A stretch of 20,608 nt of DNA, from positions 1 to 20,608 of IMG/VR virus record IMGVR_UViG_3300027974_000198; one strand, written 5' to 3'. The DNA comes from a virus. The first letter of the stretch is position 1. The number at the start of each line of letters is the position of its first letter. A program made the position numbers and the translations under genes. Positions 6,234 to 11,210 of this stretch are shown piece after piece. The notes under the pieces are model-generated. The model was not told the origin of the DNA, did not search any database, and was given only the letters and a program-made list of their open reading frames with translations.

Positions 6234-6498
6234 TTTGTTCCTCTTCGGTGTATTTAAGGGCGTCGGCTTCAAGTTCATCAACCAAATACTGCAACAGCAA
6301 GTGGGCAATGTCTACGTCGCCAACGTAGGCGCTTACAAGGCAGCATTCTGCAATTCGGTCAGGCTCATAGAGCAAGCCCATGGAGTCTTTAGATCCTGAC
6401 TCGGCAGGGGAGTATTCAAAGTGGCAGACCAAGTCAACCCCTTCGCATTCAATGTTGATTTCCAACAGGCCATCTGGGCAGGGTGGGGCGATGTTCAT
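6220..6498 (-). CDS. Small acidic conserved phage protein (92 residues)
   Basis: The ATG at 6498 has GGAG about 9 bases upstream and overlaps the previous gene's stop (ATGA); an in-frame TTG further up is unlikely to be used. The product (MNIAPPCPDGLLEINIECEG...) has a beta-rich first half with LVCHFEYSPAESGS and an acidic helical second half, DIAHLLLQYLVDELEADAL, ending in an EEEQNDDY tail. Similar short acidic proteins with a C-H-F/Y-E-Y-x-P-A-E stretch occur in other proteobacterial phages. The strong negative charge resembles DNA mimics or charge-balancing partners, but this is only a suggestion. Confidence 0.7.
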   Translation of the reverse strand: MNIAPPCPDGLLEINIECEGVDLVCHFEYSPAESGSKDSMGLLYEPDRIAECCLVSAYVGDVDIAHLLLQYLVDELEADALKYTEEEQNDDY

Positions 6499-6728
6499 GG
6501 TTGTGTGCTCCAAGCGGCCACCAGTGCGGAGGCGTTGTAAGGGGTTGCGGTTACGGTGGACAAGAAAAGGCCTTTGCGGCGCTGTTTGCGGCCCCAGGCG
6601 TCGGTTGCATTAGTGTTAGTCAGTTCGTTGCGTTTGACGGCGTTGTAGACCGTGTGAGCAGCAAAGCCAGCGTCAACCAGTTCTTGCATGGTGCGCGGCT
6701 GTTGGCAGAAGTCTTGCAGGTTGGTCAT
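6495..6728 (-). CDS. Small helix-turn-helix-like protein (77 residues)
   Basis: The chosen ATG at 6728 overlaps the stop of the 28-residue membrane peptide (ATGA); its own ribosome site is weak (GGTGG), so coupling is likely. The sequence TMQELVDAGFAAHTVYNAVKRNELTN (14-39) reads as helix, turn, recognition helix, and is followed by a basic hairpin-like GRKQRRKGLFLST, the shape of a short winged-helix or HTH domain. It is probably a small DNA-binding regulator. An alternative start 12 bases upstream (MVVIM) exists but has no better ribosome site. Confidence 0.6.
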   Translation of the reverse strand: MTNLQDFCQQPRTMQELVDAGFAAHTVYNAVKRNELTNTNATDAWGRKQRRKGLFLSTVTATPYNASALVAAWSTQP

Positions 6729-6811
6729 GATGACCACCATGCGACAAGCAATGCGGCCAGGCCAACGCCAATGGCGGTGGCTGCTAAGACATCGAGGATT
6801 TTTTCTTTCAT
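6725..6811 (-). CDS. 28-residue single-pass membrane peptide (second copy type)
   Basis: This ORF encodes 28 residues: a charged start (MKEKILD), an Ala/Leu/Val/Gly stretch of about 18 residues with the core ATAIGVGLAAL, and a WWSS end, so one transmembrane helix with an aromatic boundary. The stop overlaps the next gene's start (ATGA). Only a weak ribosome site (GAAAG) precedes it. It has the same length as the peptide at 384-470, with Met1, Glu3, Ile5, Leu9 and the AIG(I/V)G core in register. Function unknown; small membrane peptides in early phage operons can act on host envelope or exclusion functions, but nothing here proves that. Confidence 0.5.
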   Translation of the reverse strand: MKEKILDVLAATAIGVGLAALLVAWWSS

Positions 6812-6830
6812 AGTGTGCTTTCAAGTTAAG

Positions 6831-6844
6831 GGGGCCGTGGCCCC
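6831..6844 (-). promoter_or_regulatory. GC-rich hairpin in a leftward intergenic gap
   Basis: GGGGCCGTGGCCCC is a near-perfect inverted repeat in the 40-base gap between the first gene of the leftward operon and the 28-residue membrane peptide. In the leftward transcript it would form a five-pair GC stem with a four-base loop. No T-run follows, so it is not a standard intrinsic terminator. It may be an attenuator or mRNA-stabilising stem that sets the first gene apart from the rest. Confidence 0.4.
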
Positions 6845-6851
6845 GTGGGTT

Positions 6852-7121
6852 TTAGATGCGTTCAACTGTGCCAACCAAGCTGCCGTCCATGATTTGGAAC
6901 AAAACAGCTTTGGCGCGGTTAAGAGTTTTGCGGGCACCTTCATTGTTGCCGTGAGCCATTTCTTCTTGAGCGTCTGACATTAAGCCAGCAACTACCATAT
7001 TGGCACCAGTTAATTTATAAGTGATTGAAGTTTTGATTGACGCAATATATGCGTTGATGTCGTTGACACCGTACATTTGATTTTCTTTGTACTGAGCAAG
7101 AGATTGAGCTGATGTTGTCAT
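6852..7121 (-). CDS. First gene of the leftward operon, 89-residue unknown protein
   Basis: The start at 7121 is fixed by a good ribosome site, AAGGAAACAAA directly before the ATG; a longer in-frame form lacks one. The product begins MTTSAQSLAQYKENQMYG and has a helical region rich in Ala, Asn and Met (ANMVVAGLMSDAQEEMAHG) then NNEGARKTLNRAKAVLFQIM, a basic helix. It appears mainly alpha-helical and is not membrane-bound. It is promoter-proximal in the early leftward transcript and separated from the others by 40 bases and a hairpin, so it is probably expressed earliest and most strongly. No family is recognised. Confidence 0.75.
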   Translation of the reverse strand: MTTSAQSLAQYKENQMYGVNDINAYIASIKTSITYKLTGANMVVAGLMSDAQEEMAHGNNEGARKTLNRAKAVLFQIMDGSLVGTVERI

Positions 7122-7157
7122 TTTGTTTCCTTTGTGTTGTTGGCCATTTGGCGCGAT

Positions 7158-7181
7158 GGGCAAGAACCTATTTTCCTGCCC
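7158..7181 (-). promoter_or_regulatory. Stem-loop in the 5' leader of the leftward operon
   Basis: The 24-base segment from GGGCA to TGCCC can fold as five pairs, one A-C mismatch, then three more pairs around a short loop. It lies about 37 bases upstream of the first leftward start codon, so it would sit in the transcript leader if transcription begins near the operator cluster. It could shape leader stability. Evidence is the inverted repeat only. Confidence 0.3.
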
Positions 7182-7192
7182 ATGACCAGAAT

Positions 7193-7282
7193 TCTAGCAA
7201 AAAACTAGATGTTTCTAGCGGTTTGATAGATTATTTTCTAAGTGTTTTCCCTATGCCCCTAGATTTATAGCGATCTGCTAGA
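7193..7282. promoter_or_regulatory. Divergent control region with five TCTAG/CTAGA half-sites
   Basis: Between the divergent starts at 7121 and 7294, perfect TCTAG or CTAGA pentamers occur at 7193-7197, 7205-7209, 7214-7218, 7259-7263 and 7278-7282, with partial copies (TAGA at 7227, TCTA at 7237-7240). The hexamer TCTAGC/GCTAGA occurs three times. The first three alternate in orientation as TCTAG-N7-CTAGA-N4-TCTAG, so dyads are formed. CTAG is usually scarce in proteobacterial and phage DNA, so the clustering is notable. This is the expected location of operators for the adjacent Cro-like protein. A leftward -10-like TAGAAT overlaps the first half-site; no good -35 box was found for either direction. 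Confidence 0.6.
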
Positions 7283-7293
7283 CTCAGTGCCCT

Positions 7294-7512
7294 ATGAATA
7301 CTCAAATAACCCCAGATGAGCGCCGACAACTGGCAGAAAAAGTTGGCATGAACGAGCAATATTTGTATCAATGCCTGACCGGCAGGCGTGAGATGAGTGC
7401 TTGGGAGGCGGTTCGGATAGAGCAGGAAACTGAGGGAAGAGTTAACCGGAAGATGGTGTGCCAAGGCAGCTGGAAGGCTATATGGCCAGAGCTGGTGTGG
7501 GTGCAGGCATGA
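7294..7512 (+). CDS. Cro/YdaS-like helix-turn-helix regulator
   Basis: The 72-residue protein has the compact HTH layout of the YdaS/Cro group: DERRQLAEKVGMNEQYLYQCLTGRREMSAWEAVRIEQETEGRVNR. The pattern is helix, AEKVGMNEQYLYQ turn and recognition helix, then TGRR, then SAWEAVRIE. Such proteins bind operators near their own promoters and switch early phage transcription. The ATG has no obvious Shine-Dalgarno; instead an operator half-site (7278-7282) lies about 11 bases upstream, suggesting autoregulation at the transcript start. Its stop overlaps the primase start (ATGA). The divergent first leftward gene and the absence of a CI-type gene beside it mean its partner repressor, if any, is elsewhere. 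Confidence 0.85.
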   Translation: MNTQITPDERRQLAEKVGMNEQYLYQCLTGRREMSAWEAVRIEQETEGRVNRKMVCQGSWKAIWPELVWVQA

Positions 7513-9557
7513 GCAGTTTATCGAGCATATTCCCCAACGGTTTTGCAGTGGCCACAGCATCGACTGACCTGGTTGATCCGGTTGCCAGTTTTAGAAAGCA
7601 CTGTGAGGCCAGTGGGTTGACCATCAAGGAGCTGATACCTGATGGCGAGATTCACAGGGTGCCTCACGTGTCGAGCAAGAAGGGGGCACTAGACGGTTGG
7701 TACATCTTGCACACTACAGGCAAGATCCCTGTGGGGGTTTGTGGCTGCTGGAAGGAGCCAACATTTGAGGCCAAGTGGGTGGCAGATACTGGCAGGTCGA
7801 TGACTTTTACTGAGCGCCTAGAGCATGACAAGTGGGTGGCTGAGTTCAAGGCCAAGCGAGAGGCTGAGAGGTTGGCATCCCAAGCGCAGGCGGCAGATCG
7901 GGCAGAGGAAGAGGTGTCGACCTATACGGACGCCAGCGCAGACCATCCTTACCTTGTGCGTAAACGTATTGAGCCACACGGGATCAAGATTGACCGTGCT
8001 GGCAGGTTGGTGGTGCCGGTGATTGACCAGGCGGGGGAGATACTGAGCTACCAGACCATTGATGCTGATGGCAATAAACGGTTTCTTAAAGGTGGCAAGA
8101 TCGAGGGTGGCTTTTATGAGTTACGGGGTAACAGGAAGGTGATCTTTATTGGCGAGGGGTTTGCCACTTGCGCCAGTATTTATGAAGCGACTGGGTATAC
8201 CACGTTGGTGGCGTTTGACTGTGGCAACTTGGCCAAGGTAGCCAAGGCTGCCAAGGAGATGTTCCCAGGTAGTCGGATTGTGATTGGTGCAGACAATGAC
8301 CAGTTCACGGAGGGCAACCCAGGTATCACTAAAGGGAAAGCTGCTGCCTCCCTTGTTTTTGGTGAGATCGTTTACCCCAACTTTGCGGAGTCTGACTTGT
8401 CCAATAAACCAACAGACTTCAATGATTTGCACGTGCTACAGGGTTTGGATGCGGTAAAAGAGCAAATTGAGCGAGTGGCAGGGCCGGTTAAGGACAAGCT
8501 GGCATTTGAGTTCACCAGGGCAGACAACCTACAGCTTACCCAGATCCATTGGGTGGTGGATGATTACATTGAGAGCGATTCACTGGCTCAGGTGTTTGGC
8601 GACCCAGGCGGTGGCAAGAGCTTTGTGTCCATCGACATAGCTTGCTGCATAGCTACCGGCAAACCATGGCACGGGCACCAAGTACAGCAAGGTGCCGTGT
8701 TCTACATTGCCGGTGAAGGGCATAACGGCTTGGCCAGGCGGTTCAAAGCGTGGGAGCTGGGTAACGGCACTAGCCTGCAAGGTGCACCGCTATACAAAAG
8801 CCACAGGGCTGCACAGCTGTACGACAGCACCGAGGCGGCCATCGTGGCTGAGTCAGTCAAGCAGCTGTCAACTGAGGCAGGCTGCATACCCAGCATGATC
8901 ATCATCGATACAGTGGCCAGAAACATGGGCGGGGATGAGAACAGCACCCAAGACATGAATGCCTTTATCCAGCACCTAGACACCTACTTGCGCCAACCAT
9001 GGAAGTGCTGCGTCTTAGTAGTCCACCACTCAGGAGCCATGGACAAGGAGCGCAGCAGGGGGTCTACAGCTCTCAGAGGCGCACTGGATGCAGAGTACAA
9101 AGTGGCGCTGGACTCAGGCACCAAAACCATTCAGTTTGAGTCCAGAAAGATGAAAGATGCCGAAATGCCAGCGGCCAAGAACTTTCAGATCACCCAGGTC
9201 GATCTGCCAATCCTAGACAAACACAATCTGCCAGTCAAAGGCGCATACCTTATCAGCGTAGACATCAGCGGTCTGGTCAGCCAAGTCCAAAAGAAAACCT
9301 ACCTCTCACCAAACCAAAAACTGGTCATGGAATGCCTAGTACTGATCGAAGTTAAGCGCGAACAGGACAACCTCGCCAACTATCCAGTGCAGTACGACGA
9401 GTGGCGAGAGAGCGCCAAAGAGCATGGCGTGAAGAACAATAGATTTTGGGAAGTAGTGAAAAGTATGATAGCCAAGGGTATGGTGGTGGAGGTGGAAGGT
9501 GGGTATCAGAGTCATCCAGACCATCCGAAACCATCCGAAGTCATCCGAATCGGATGA
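7509..9557 (+). CDS. Bifunctional primase-helicase (TOPRIM + RepA-like AAA_25)
   Basis: The 682-residue form starts at 7509 (MSSLSSIFPNG), coupled to the Cro-like stop by ATGA; an in-frame upstream ATG would overlap that gene. Domains in order: an N-terminal alpha/beta region with a Cys pair (VCGCWKE); a primase-type stretch with HPYLVRKRIEPHGI and KRFLKGGKIEGGFY (to about 205); a TOPRIM domain with VIFIGEGFATC (E216) and IVIGADNDQ (D262, D264) plus PTDFNDLH; and a RepA/DnaB-type ATPase with Walker A GDPGGGKS (364-371), Walker B MIIIDTVARN (D467) and VVHHSG. It should synthesise primers and unwind the fork. The last 15 or so residues (HPDHPKPSEVIRIG) are encoded by the ATCCGAA repeat array, so the gene runs into a probable origin. 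Confidence 0.92.
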   Translation: MSSLSSIFPNGFAVATASTDLVDPVASFRKHCEASGLTIKELIPDGEIHRVPHVSSKKGALDGWYILHTTGKIPVGVCGCWKEPTFEAKWVADTGRSMTFTERLEHDKWVAEFKAKREAERLASQAQAADRAEEEVSTYTDASADHPYLVRKRIEPHGIKIDRAGRLVVPVIDQAGEILSYQTIDADGNKRFLKGGKIEGGFYELRGNRKVIFIGEGFATCASIYEATGYTTLVAFDCGNLAKVAKAAKEMFPGSRIVIGADNDQFTEGNPGITKGKAAASLVFGEIVYPNFAESDLSNKPTDFNDLHVLQGLDAVKEQIERVAGPVKDKLAFEFTRADNLQLTQIHWVVDDYIESDSLAQVFGDPGGGKSFVSIDIACCIATGKPWHGHQVQQGAVFYIAGEGHNGLARRFKAWELGNGTSLQGAPLYKSHRAAQLYDSTEAAIVAESVKQLSTEAGCIPSMIIIDTVARNMGGDENSTQDMNAFIQHLDTYLRQPWKCCVLVVHHSGAMDKERSRGSTALRGALDAEYKVALDSGTKTIQFESRKMKDAEMPAAKNFQITQVDLPILDKHNLPVKGAYLISVDISGLVSQVQKKTYLSPNQKLVMECLVLIEVKREQDNLANYPVQYDEWRESAKEHGVKNNRFWEVVKSMIAKGMVVEVEGGYQSHPDHPKPSEVIRIG

Positions 9558-9639
9558 ACAAGGATGCATCCGAATTATCATCCGAATCATCCGAAACCAT
9601 CCGAAGTCATCCGGATTCCCACCCCGCCAATCATCCGAA
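9514..9639 (+). repeat. ATCCGAA iteron array (candidate replication origin, left arm)
   Basis: ATCCGAA occurs perfectly at 9523, 9533, 9543, 9568, 9580, 9589, 9599 and 9633, with variants ATCCAGA at 9514 and ATCCGGA at 9609. Several spacings are 9-10 bases, one helical turn, so bound protein would sit on one face. A 26-base block (9522-9547) is repeated exactly at 9588-9613. The array begins inside the primase-helicase C-terminus and continues past its stop. It is followed by a palindrome and by repeats of the opposite polarity. Iterons beside a replication initiator gene are typical of phage and plasmid origins; origin function is inferred, and slippage-type repeat growth is the alternative. 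Confidence 0.65.
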
Positions 9640-9647
9640 TCCTTCCT

Positions 9648-9667
9648 CCTGTGTCTATAGACACAGG
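9648..9667. repeat. Perfect 20-bp palindrome CCTGTGTCTATAGACACAGG
   Basis: CCTGTGTCTATAGACACAGG is an exact inverted repeat with a TATA centre. Flanking bases extend the dyad (ATCCTT on the left, AAGGAT on the right) apart from a three-base CCT extra on the left. It lies exactly where the polarity of the surrounding repeats switches from ATCC to GGAT on the top strand. No poly-T follows, so it is not an intrinsic terminator. It could be a binding site for a dimeric protein, a cruciform or an origin core. Confidence 0.8.
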
Positions 9668-9669
9668 AA

Positions 9670-9708
9670 GGATCGGATGGCGGATGGGCCGGATAGGATC
9701 GGAAGGAT
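9670..9708 (-). repeat. GGAT-rich inverted arm of the repeat array
   Basis: On the top strand GGAT occurs at 9670, 9675, 9682, 9691, 9696 and 9705, the reverse complement of the ATCC core of the left array, including TCGGAT at 9673-9678. Beyond it the top strand is almost purely purine (GGGAAATGGGAAAGACGGGAAAG) up to the resolvase start. The arm mirrors the left array about the palindrome, giving one large dyad of about 190 bases. The strand bias of the purine tract could ease melting or be a by-product of repeat expansion. Confidence 0.55.
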
Positions 9709-9742
9709 CGGGAAATGGGAAAGACGGGAAAGGGAACAGGAA

Positions 9743-10081
9743 ATGATCGAAATTAGGATGCCAGTGAAGATTGTGTCGGTTGCAAACTTAAGGTTGCATT
9801 GGGCTGTAAAAGCAAAATTGGCCAAAAGTCACCGGTCAAAAGCATTCAGCGCCCTGGCGTCTGTTGCCGCACCACCAGCTCCACCTTGCACACTGGTGTT
9901 GACCAGAGTTGCACCGCGAGCATTAGACGGTGACAACCTACAGTCAGCCTTCAAATCAGTGCGCGATGGGGTGGCTGATTGGCTTGGCGTCGATGATGGC
10001 CATCAACAGCTCGACTGGCAGTACAAGCAGCGCAAAGATGGCCCCAAAGTCTACGCGGTCGAAATCGAGGTGATAGCATGA
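9743..10081 (+). CDS. RusA-family Holliday junction resolvase
   Basis: The start at 9743 (MIEIRMPVKIV) is preceded by AAGGGAACAGGAA; upstream the frame stays open but reads through the repeat array, giving a low-complexity Ser/His/Pro extension that is not part of the family. The 112-residue protein has the RusA acidic pattern: LDGDNLQSAFKSVRDG with D62, D64, N65 and D75, then LGVDDGHQQLDWQYKQRKDG with D84 and D85. RusA enzymes are homodimers that cut four-way junctions using clustered aspartates. N20-equivalent N-terminal Asn-Arg motif (NLRLHWAVKAK, 15-25) fits the family too. It follows the putative origin and precedes packaging genes, suiting a role in resolving replication or recombination intermediates before packaging. 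Confidence 0.85.
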   Translation: MIEIRMPVKIVSVANLRLHWAVKAKLAKSHRSKAFSALASVAAPPAPPCTLVLTRVAPRALDGDNLQSAFKSVRDGVADWLGVDDGHQQLDWQYKQRKDGPKVYAVEIEVIA

Positions 10082-10320
10082 TGGGGCTGACTTTAGTTGC
10101 CGTCAGCTTTTGGGGGAAAGTTGATTCTGTGTGCCAACATACCGAGGCTGTTGGTAATGAGGAGCTGTGGGACAGCACGCGAAAGCGGAAAAGAGGAACT
10201 AACAGCACAGATTCAGCGAGTACCCCGCTTTTTTGGCATAACAAACAATTCAATTGTCGCTGTGGGCGATTTTCGAAGACAATTTTCCCAATTACGCGCA
10301 CGCGCACGGGGCAAGCATGA
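10078..10320 (+). CDS. 80-residue unknown ORF between resolvase and terminase small subunit
   Basis: The frame is flanked on both sides by ATGA overlaps, with the resolvase stop and with the terminase small subunit start, which is the main support. The product starts with a short hydrophobic stretch (MMGLTLVAVSFWG), has a basic RKRKRG segment near 35-40 and a C-x-C (NCRCGRF) later. It looks less like a folded protein than its neighbours: no clear secondary-structure pattern and no family recognised. A different-frame ORF overlaps it. It may be a real accessory gene, or a spacer in which the start codons are coincidental. Confidence 0.4.
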   Translation: MMGLTLVAVSFWGKVDSVCQHTEAVGNEELWDSTRKRKRGTNSTDSASTPLFWHNKQFNCRCGRFSKTIFPITRTRTGQA

Positions 10321-10829
10321 AAACTTTGGCAGAAAAAACAACTAAAAGCGGCGCGATTATGGGCAGACCGGTGGAATTTCCAATTGAAAACCCAGTCTGG
10401 CAGCAGATCATTGATGAGATTGCTGGCGGCAAAAGCCTGTCTGGCGCTTTGCGTTTGGAGGGAATGCCAAGCTATGGTTTGGCCAAGCTGATGATCCGAA
10501 CCAACCCAGAGTACAAGGAAGCCTACGAAAAGGCCGTAGAAGACCGCGCAGACCGTTTGGCGGAGGAGATTGTTGAGTTGGCTGATATGGTGCCTCCAGA
10601 CGGCTTAGAAGGCACTGCAATGAGCGCCTGGGTGAATCAGAAACGGTTGCAGGTCGATGCACGCAAATGGGTGGCCAGCAAGCTTAAGCCGCGGACGTAT
10701 GGCGACCGGCTTGATGTCAGCGTCAGCGACAACCGGATCAGCGTTATTCAGGCGCTGGAGCAGGCGCAAGCTCGAGTGCAGATCGGCATGGCCAAGTCGG
10801 ACGACATCACTGACATAGAGCCAAAGTAG
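10317..10829 (+). CDS. Terminase small subunit
   Basis: The 170-residue protein starts at 10317 (MKTLAEKTT), overlapping the previous stop by ATGA; another possible start is 10359 (MGRPVEFP) and a TTG lies upstream at 10254. The core reads GGKSLSGALRLEGMPSYGL, a helix-turn-helix for DNA recognition, followed by NPEYKEAYEKAVEDRADRLAEEI, a long oligomerisation helix, then QKRLQVDARKWVASKLKPRTYGDRL, the Arg/Lys-rich end common to small terminases of the Bbp25/Nu1-like group. It should recognise pac or cos DNA and recruit the large subunit. The large subunit lies 2.3 kb downstream, with a 380-base non-coding stretch and a 637-codon gene between, an unusual separation. Confidence 0.85.
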   Translation: MKTLAEKTTKSGAIMGRPVEFPIENPVWQQIIDEIAGGKSLSGALRLEGMPSYGLAKLMIRTNPEYKEAYEKAVEDRADRLAEEIVELADMVPPDGLEGTAMSAWVNQKRLQVDARKWVASKLKPRTYGDRLDVSVSDNRISVIQALEQAQARVQIGMAKSDDITDIEPK

Positions 10830-10928
10830 CATGTGCATATCTTTTAACGCTAAGTCATTGATCTATATGCTTTCTTACGGATTGCTTACAGAATCCATTT
10901 TACACGATGTCCATTATGTTAAGTCAAT

Positions 10929-11032
10929 TGTGGATAACTCATGCGTTCCTGCCTACTAATTGTGCAGAATGTAGTTGTCCACAGGGCAATGTGTCTAACC
11001 TTGGCCTAATCATGCGCTCAGCCTGTGGATAA
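10929..11032. promoter_or_regulatory. DnaA-box cluster (two perfect, one near-consensus)
   Basis: TGTGGATAA, the exact complement of the DnaA box TTATCCACA, occurs at 10929-10937 and 11024-11032 in the same orientation. TTGTCCACA, one mismatch, lies between them at 10975-10983 in the other orientation. Both perfect copies extend to TGTGGATAAC. Three boxes within about 100 bases of non-coding DNA is far above chance for a 9-mer. It suggests host DnaA binding, either to start phage replication or to control late transcription. Confidence 0.65.
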
Positions 11033-11054
11033 CTTTTCAATTGGGCTTGGTCGT

Positions 11055-11132
11055 GGCCGGATGTCGTGTGGCCAGCGCCCATGGCCTGCCCACCGGCTGG
11101 CCGGGCGGGGGGGTAGGGCCAGCGCAAAGGCC
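11055..11132. other. GC-rich island with six GGCC sites
   Basis: GGCC occurs at 11055, 11070, 11083, 11099, 11117 and 11129, within a block that is strongly GC-rich, including a seven-G run beside GGGCGG and partly repeated GGCCAGCGC elements (11070-11078 and 11117-11125). It is sharply bounded by AT-rich DNA on the right (T-runs from about 11161). Neighbouring genes are near balanced composition, so the island stands out. It can form several hairpins, such as CCGG-CTGG-CCGG. Function unknown. Confidence 0.55.
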
Positions 11133-11210
11133 GCGCCGGAACGGGTGCCCCCACGCACAATTTTTTATTTTTTTAAGGTATATTAAGCCGATCAAAACAG
11201 GGGTTTATTT

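Larger units (their letters stand above)
10830..11210 (+). other. 380-base non-coding region with origin-like and leader features
   Basis: No convincing gene lies here. It begins AT-rich, with an inverted repeat GGATT-N8-AATCC at 10879-10896 followed by ATTTT (a weak terminator-like hairpin after the small terminase). It then holds the DnaA-box cluster (10929-11032), a GC-rich block (about 11046-11155) and an abrupt AT-rich stretch with T-runs and TATATT at 11179-11184, which may be the -10 of a late promoter although no matching -35 is seen. AGGGG before the ATG at 11211 is the ribosome site for the next gene. The region separates the early operon from the late genes. Confidence 0.6.

Noticed and set aside
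6831-6844. GC hairpin considered as an intrinsic terminator
   Set aside because: No run of T follows on either strand, and genes downstream in the same direction are closely spaced and coupled.
9514-9639. Possible CRISPR-like array because of repeated short units
   Set aside because: Units are only 7-10 bases with no unique spacers of about 30 bases and there are no cas genes. The single Cas4-like cysteine pattern belongs to a recombination-type nuclease.
9648-9667. The 20-bp palindrome considered as a terminator or phage attachment site
   Set aside because: No T-tract follows it and there is no integrase gene in the window, so neither reading has support.
9446-9742. A long in-frame N-terminal extension of the RusA-like gene
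   Set aside because: The extension lies inside the primase-helicase gene and the repeat array and is Ser/His/Gly-rich. RusA proteins start at the position equivalent to 9743, where a ribosome site is present.
9564-9746. A 60-residue ORF reading MHPNYHPNHPKPSEVIRI..., ending in an ATGA overlap with the resolvase start
   Set aside because: It is translated almost entirely from the ATCCGAA/GGAT repeats and is low-complexity (His, Pro, Ile, then Gly, Arg). More than one frame is open across this array for the same reason. It has no properly spaced ribosome site, so I treat it as a by-product of the repeats.
10929-11032. DnaA boxes considered as a bacterial chromosomal oriC, meaning the window is host DNA
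   Set aside because: The flanking genes are all phage packaging and structural genes, and no dnaA, dnaN or similar gene is nearby.
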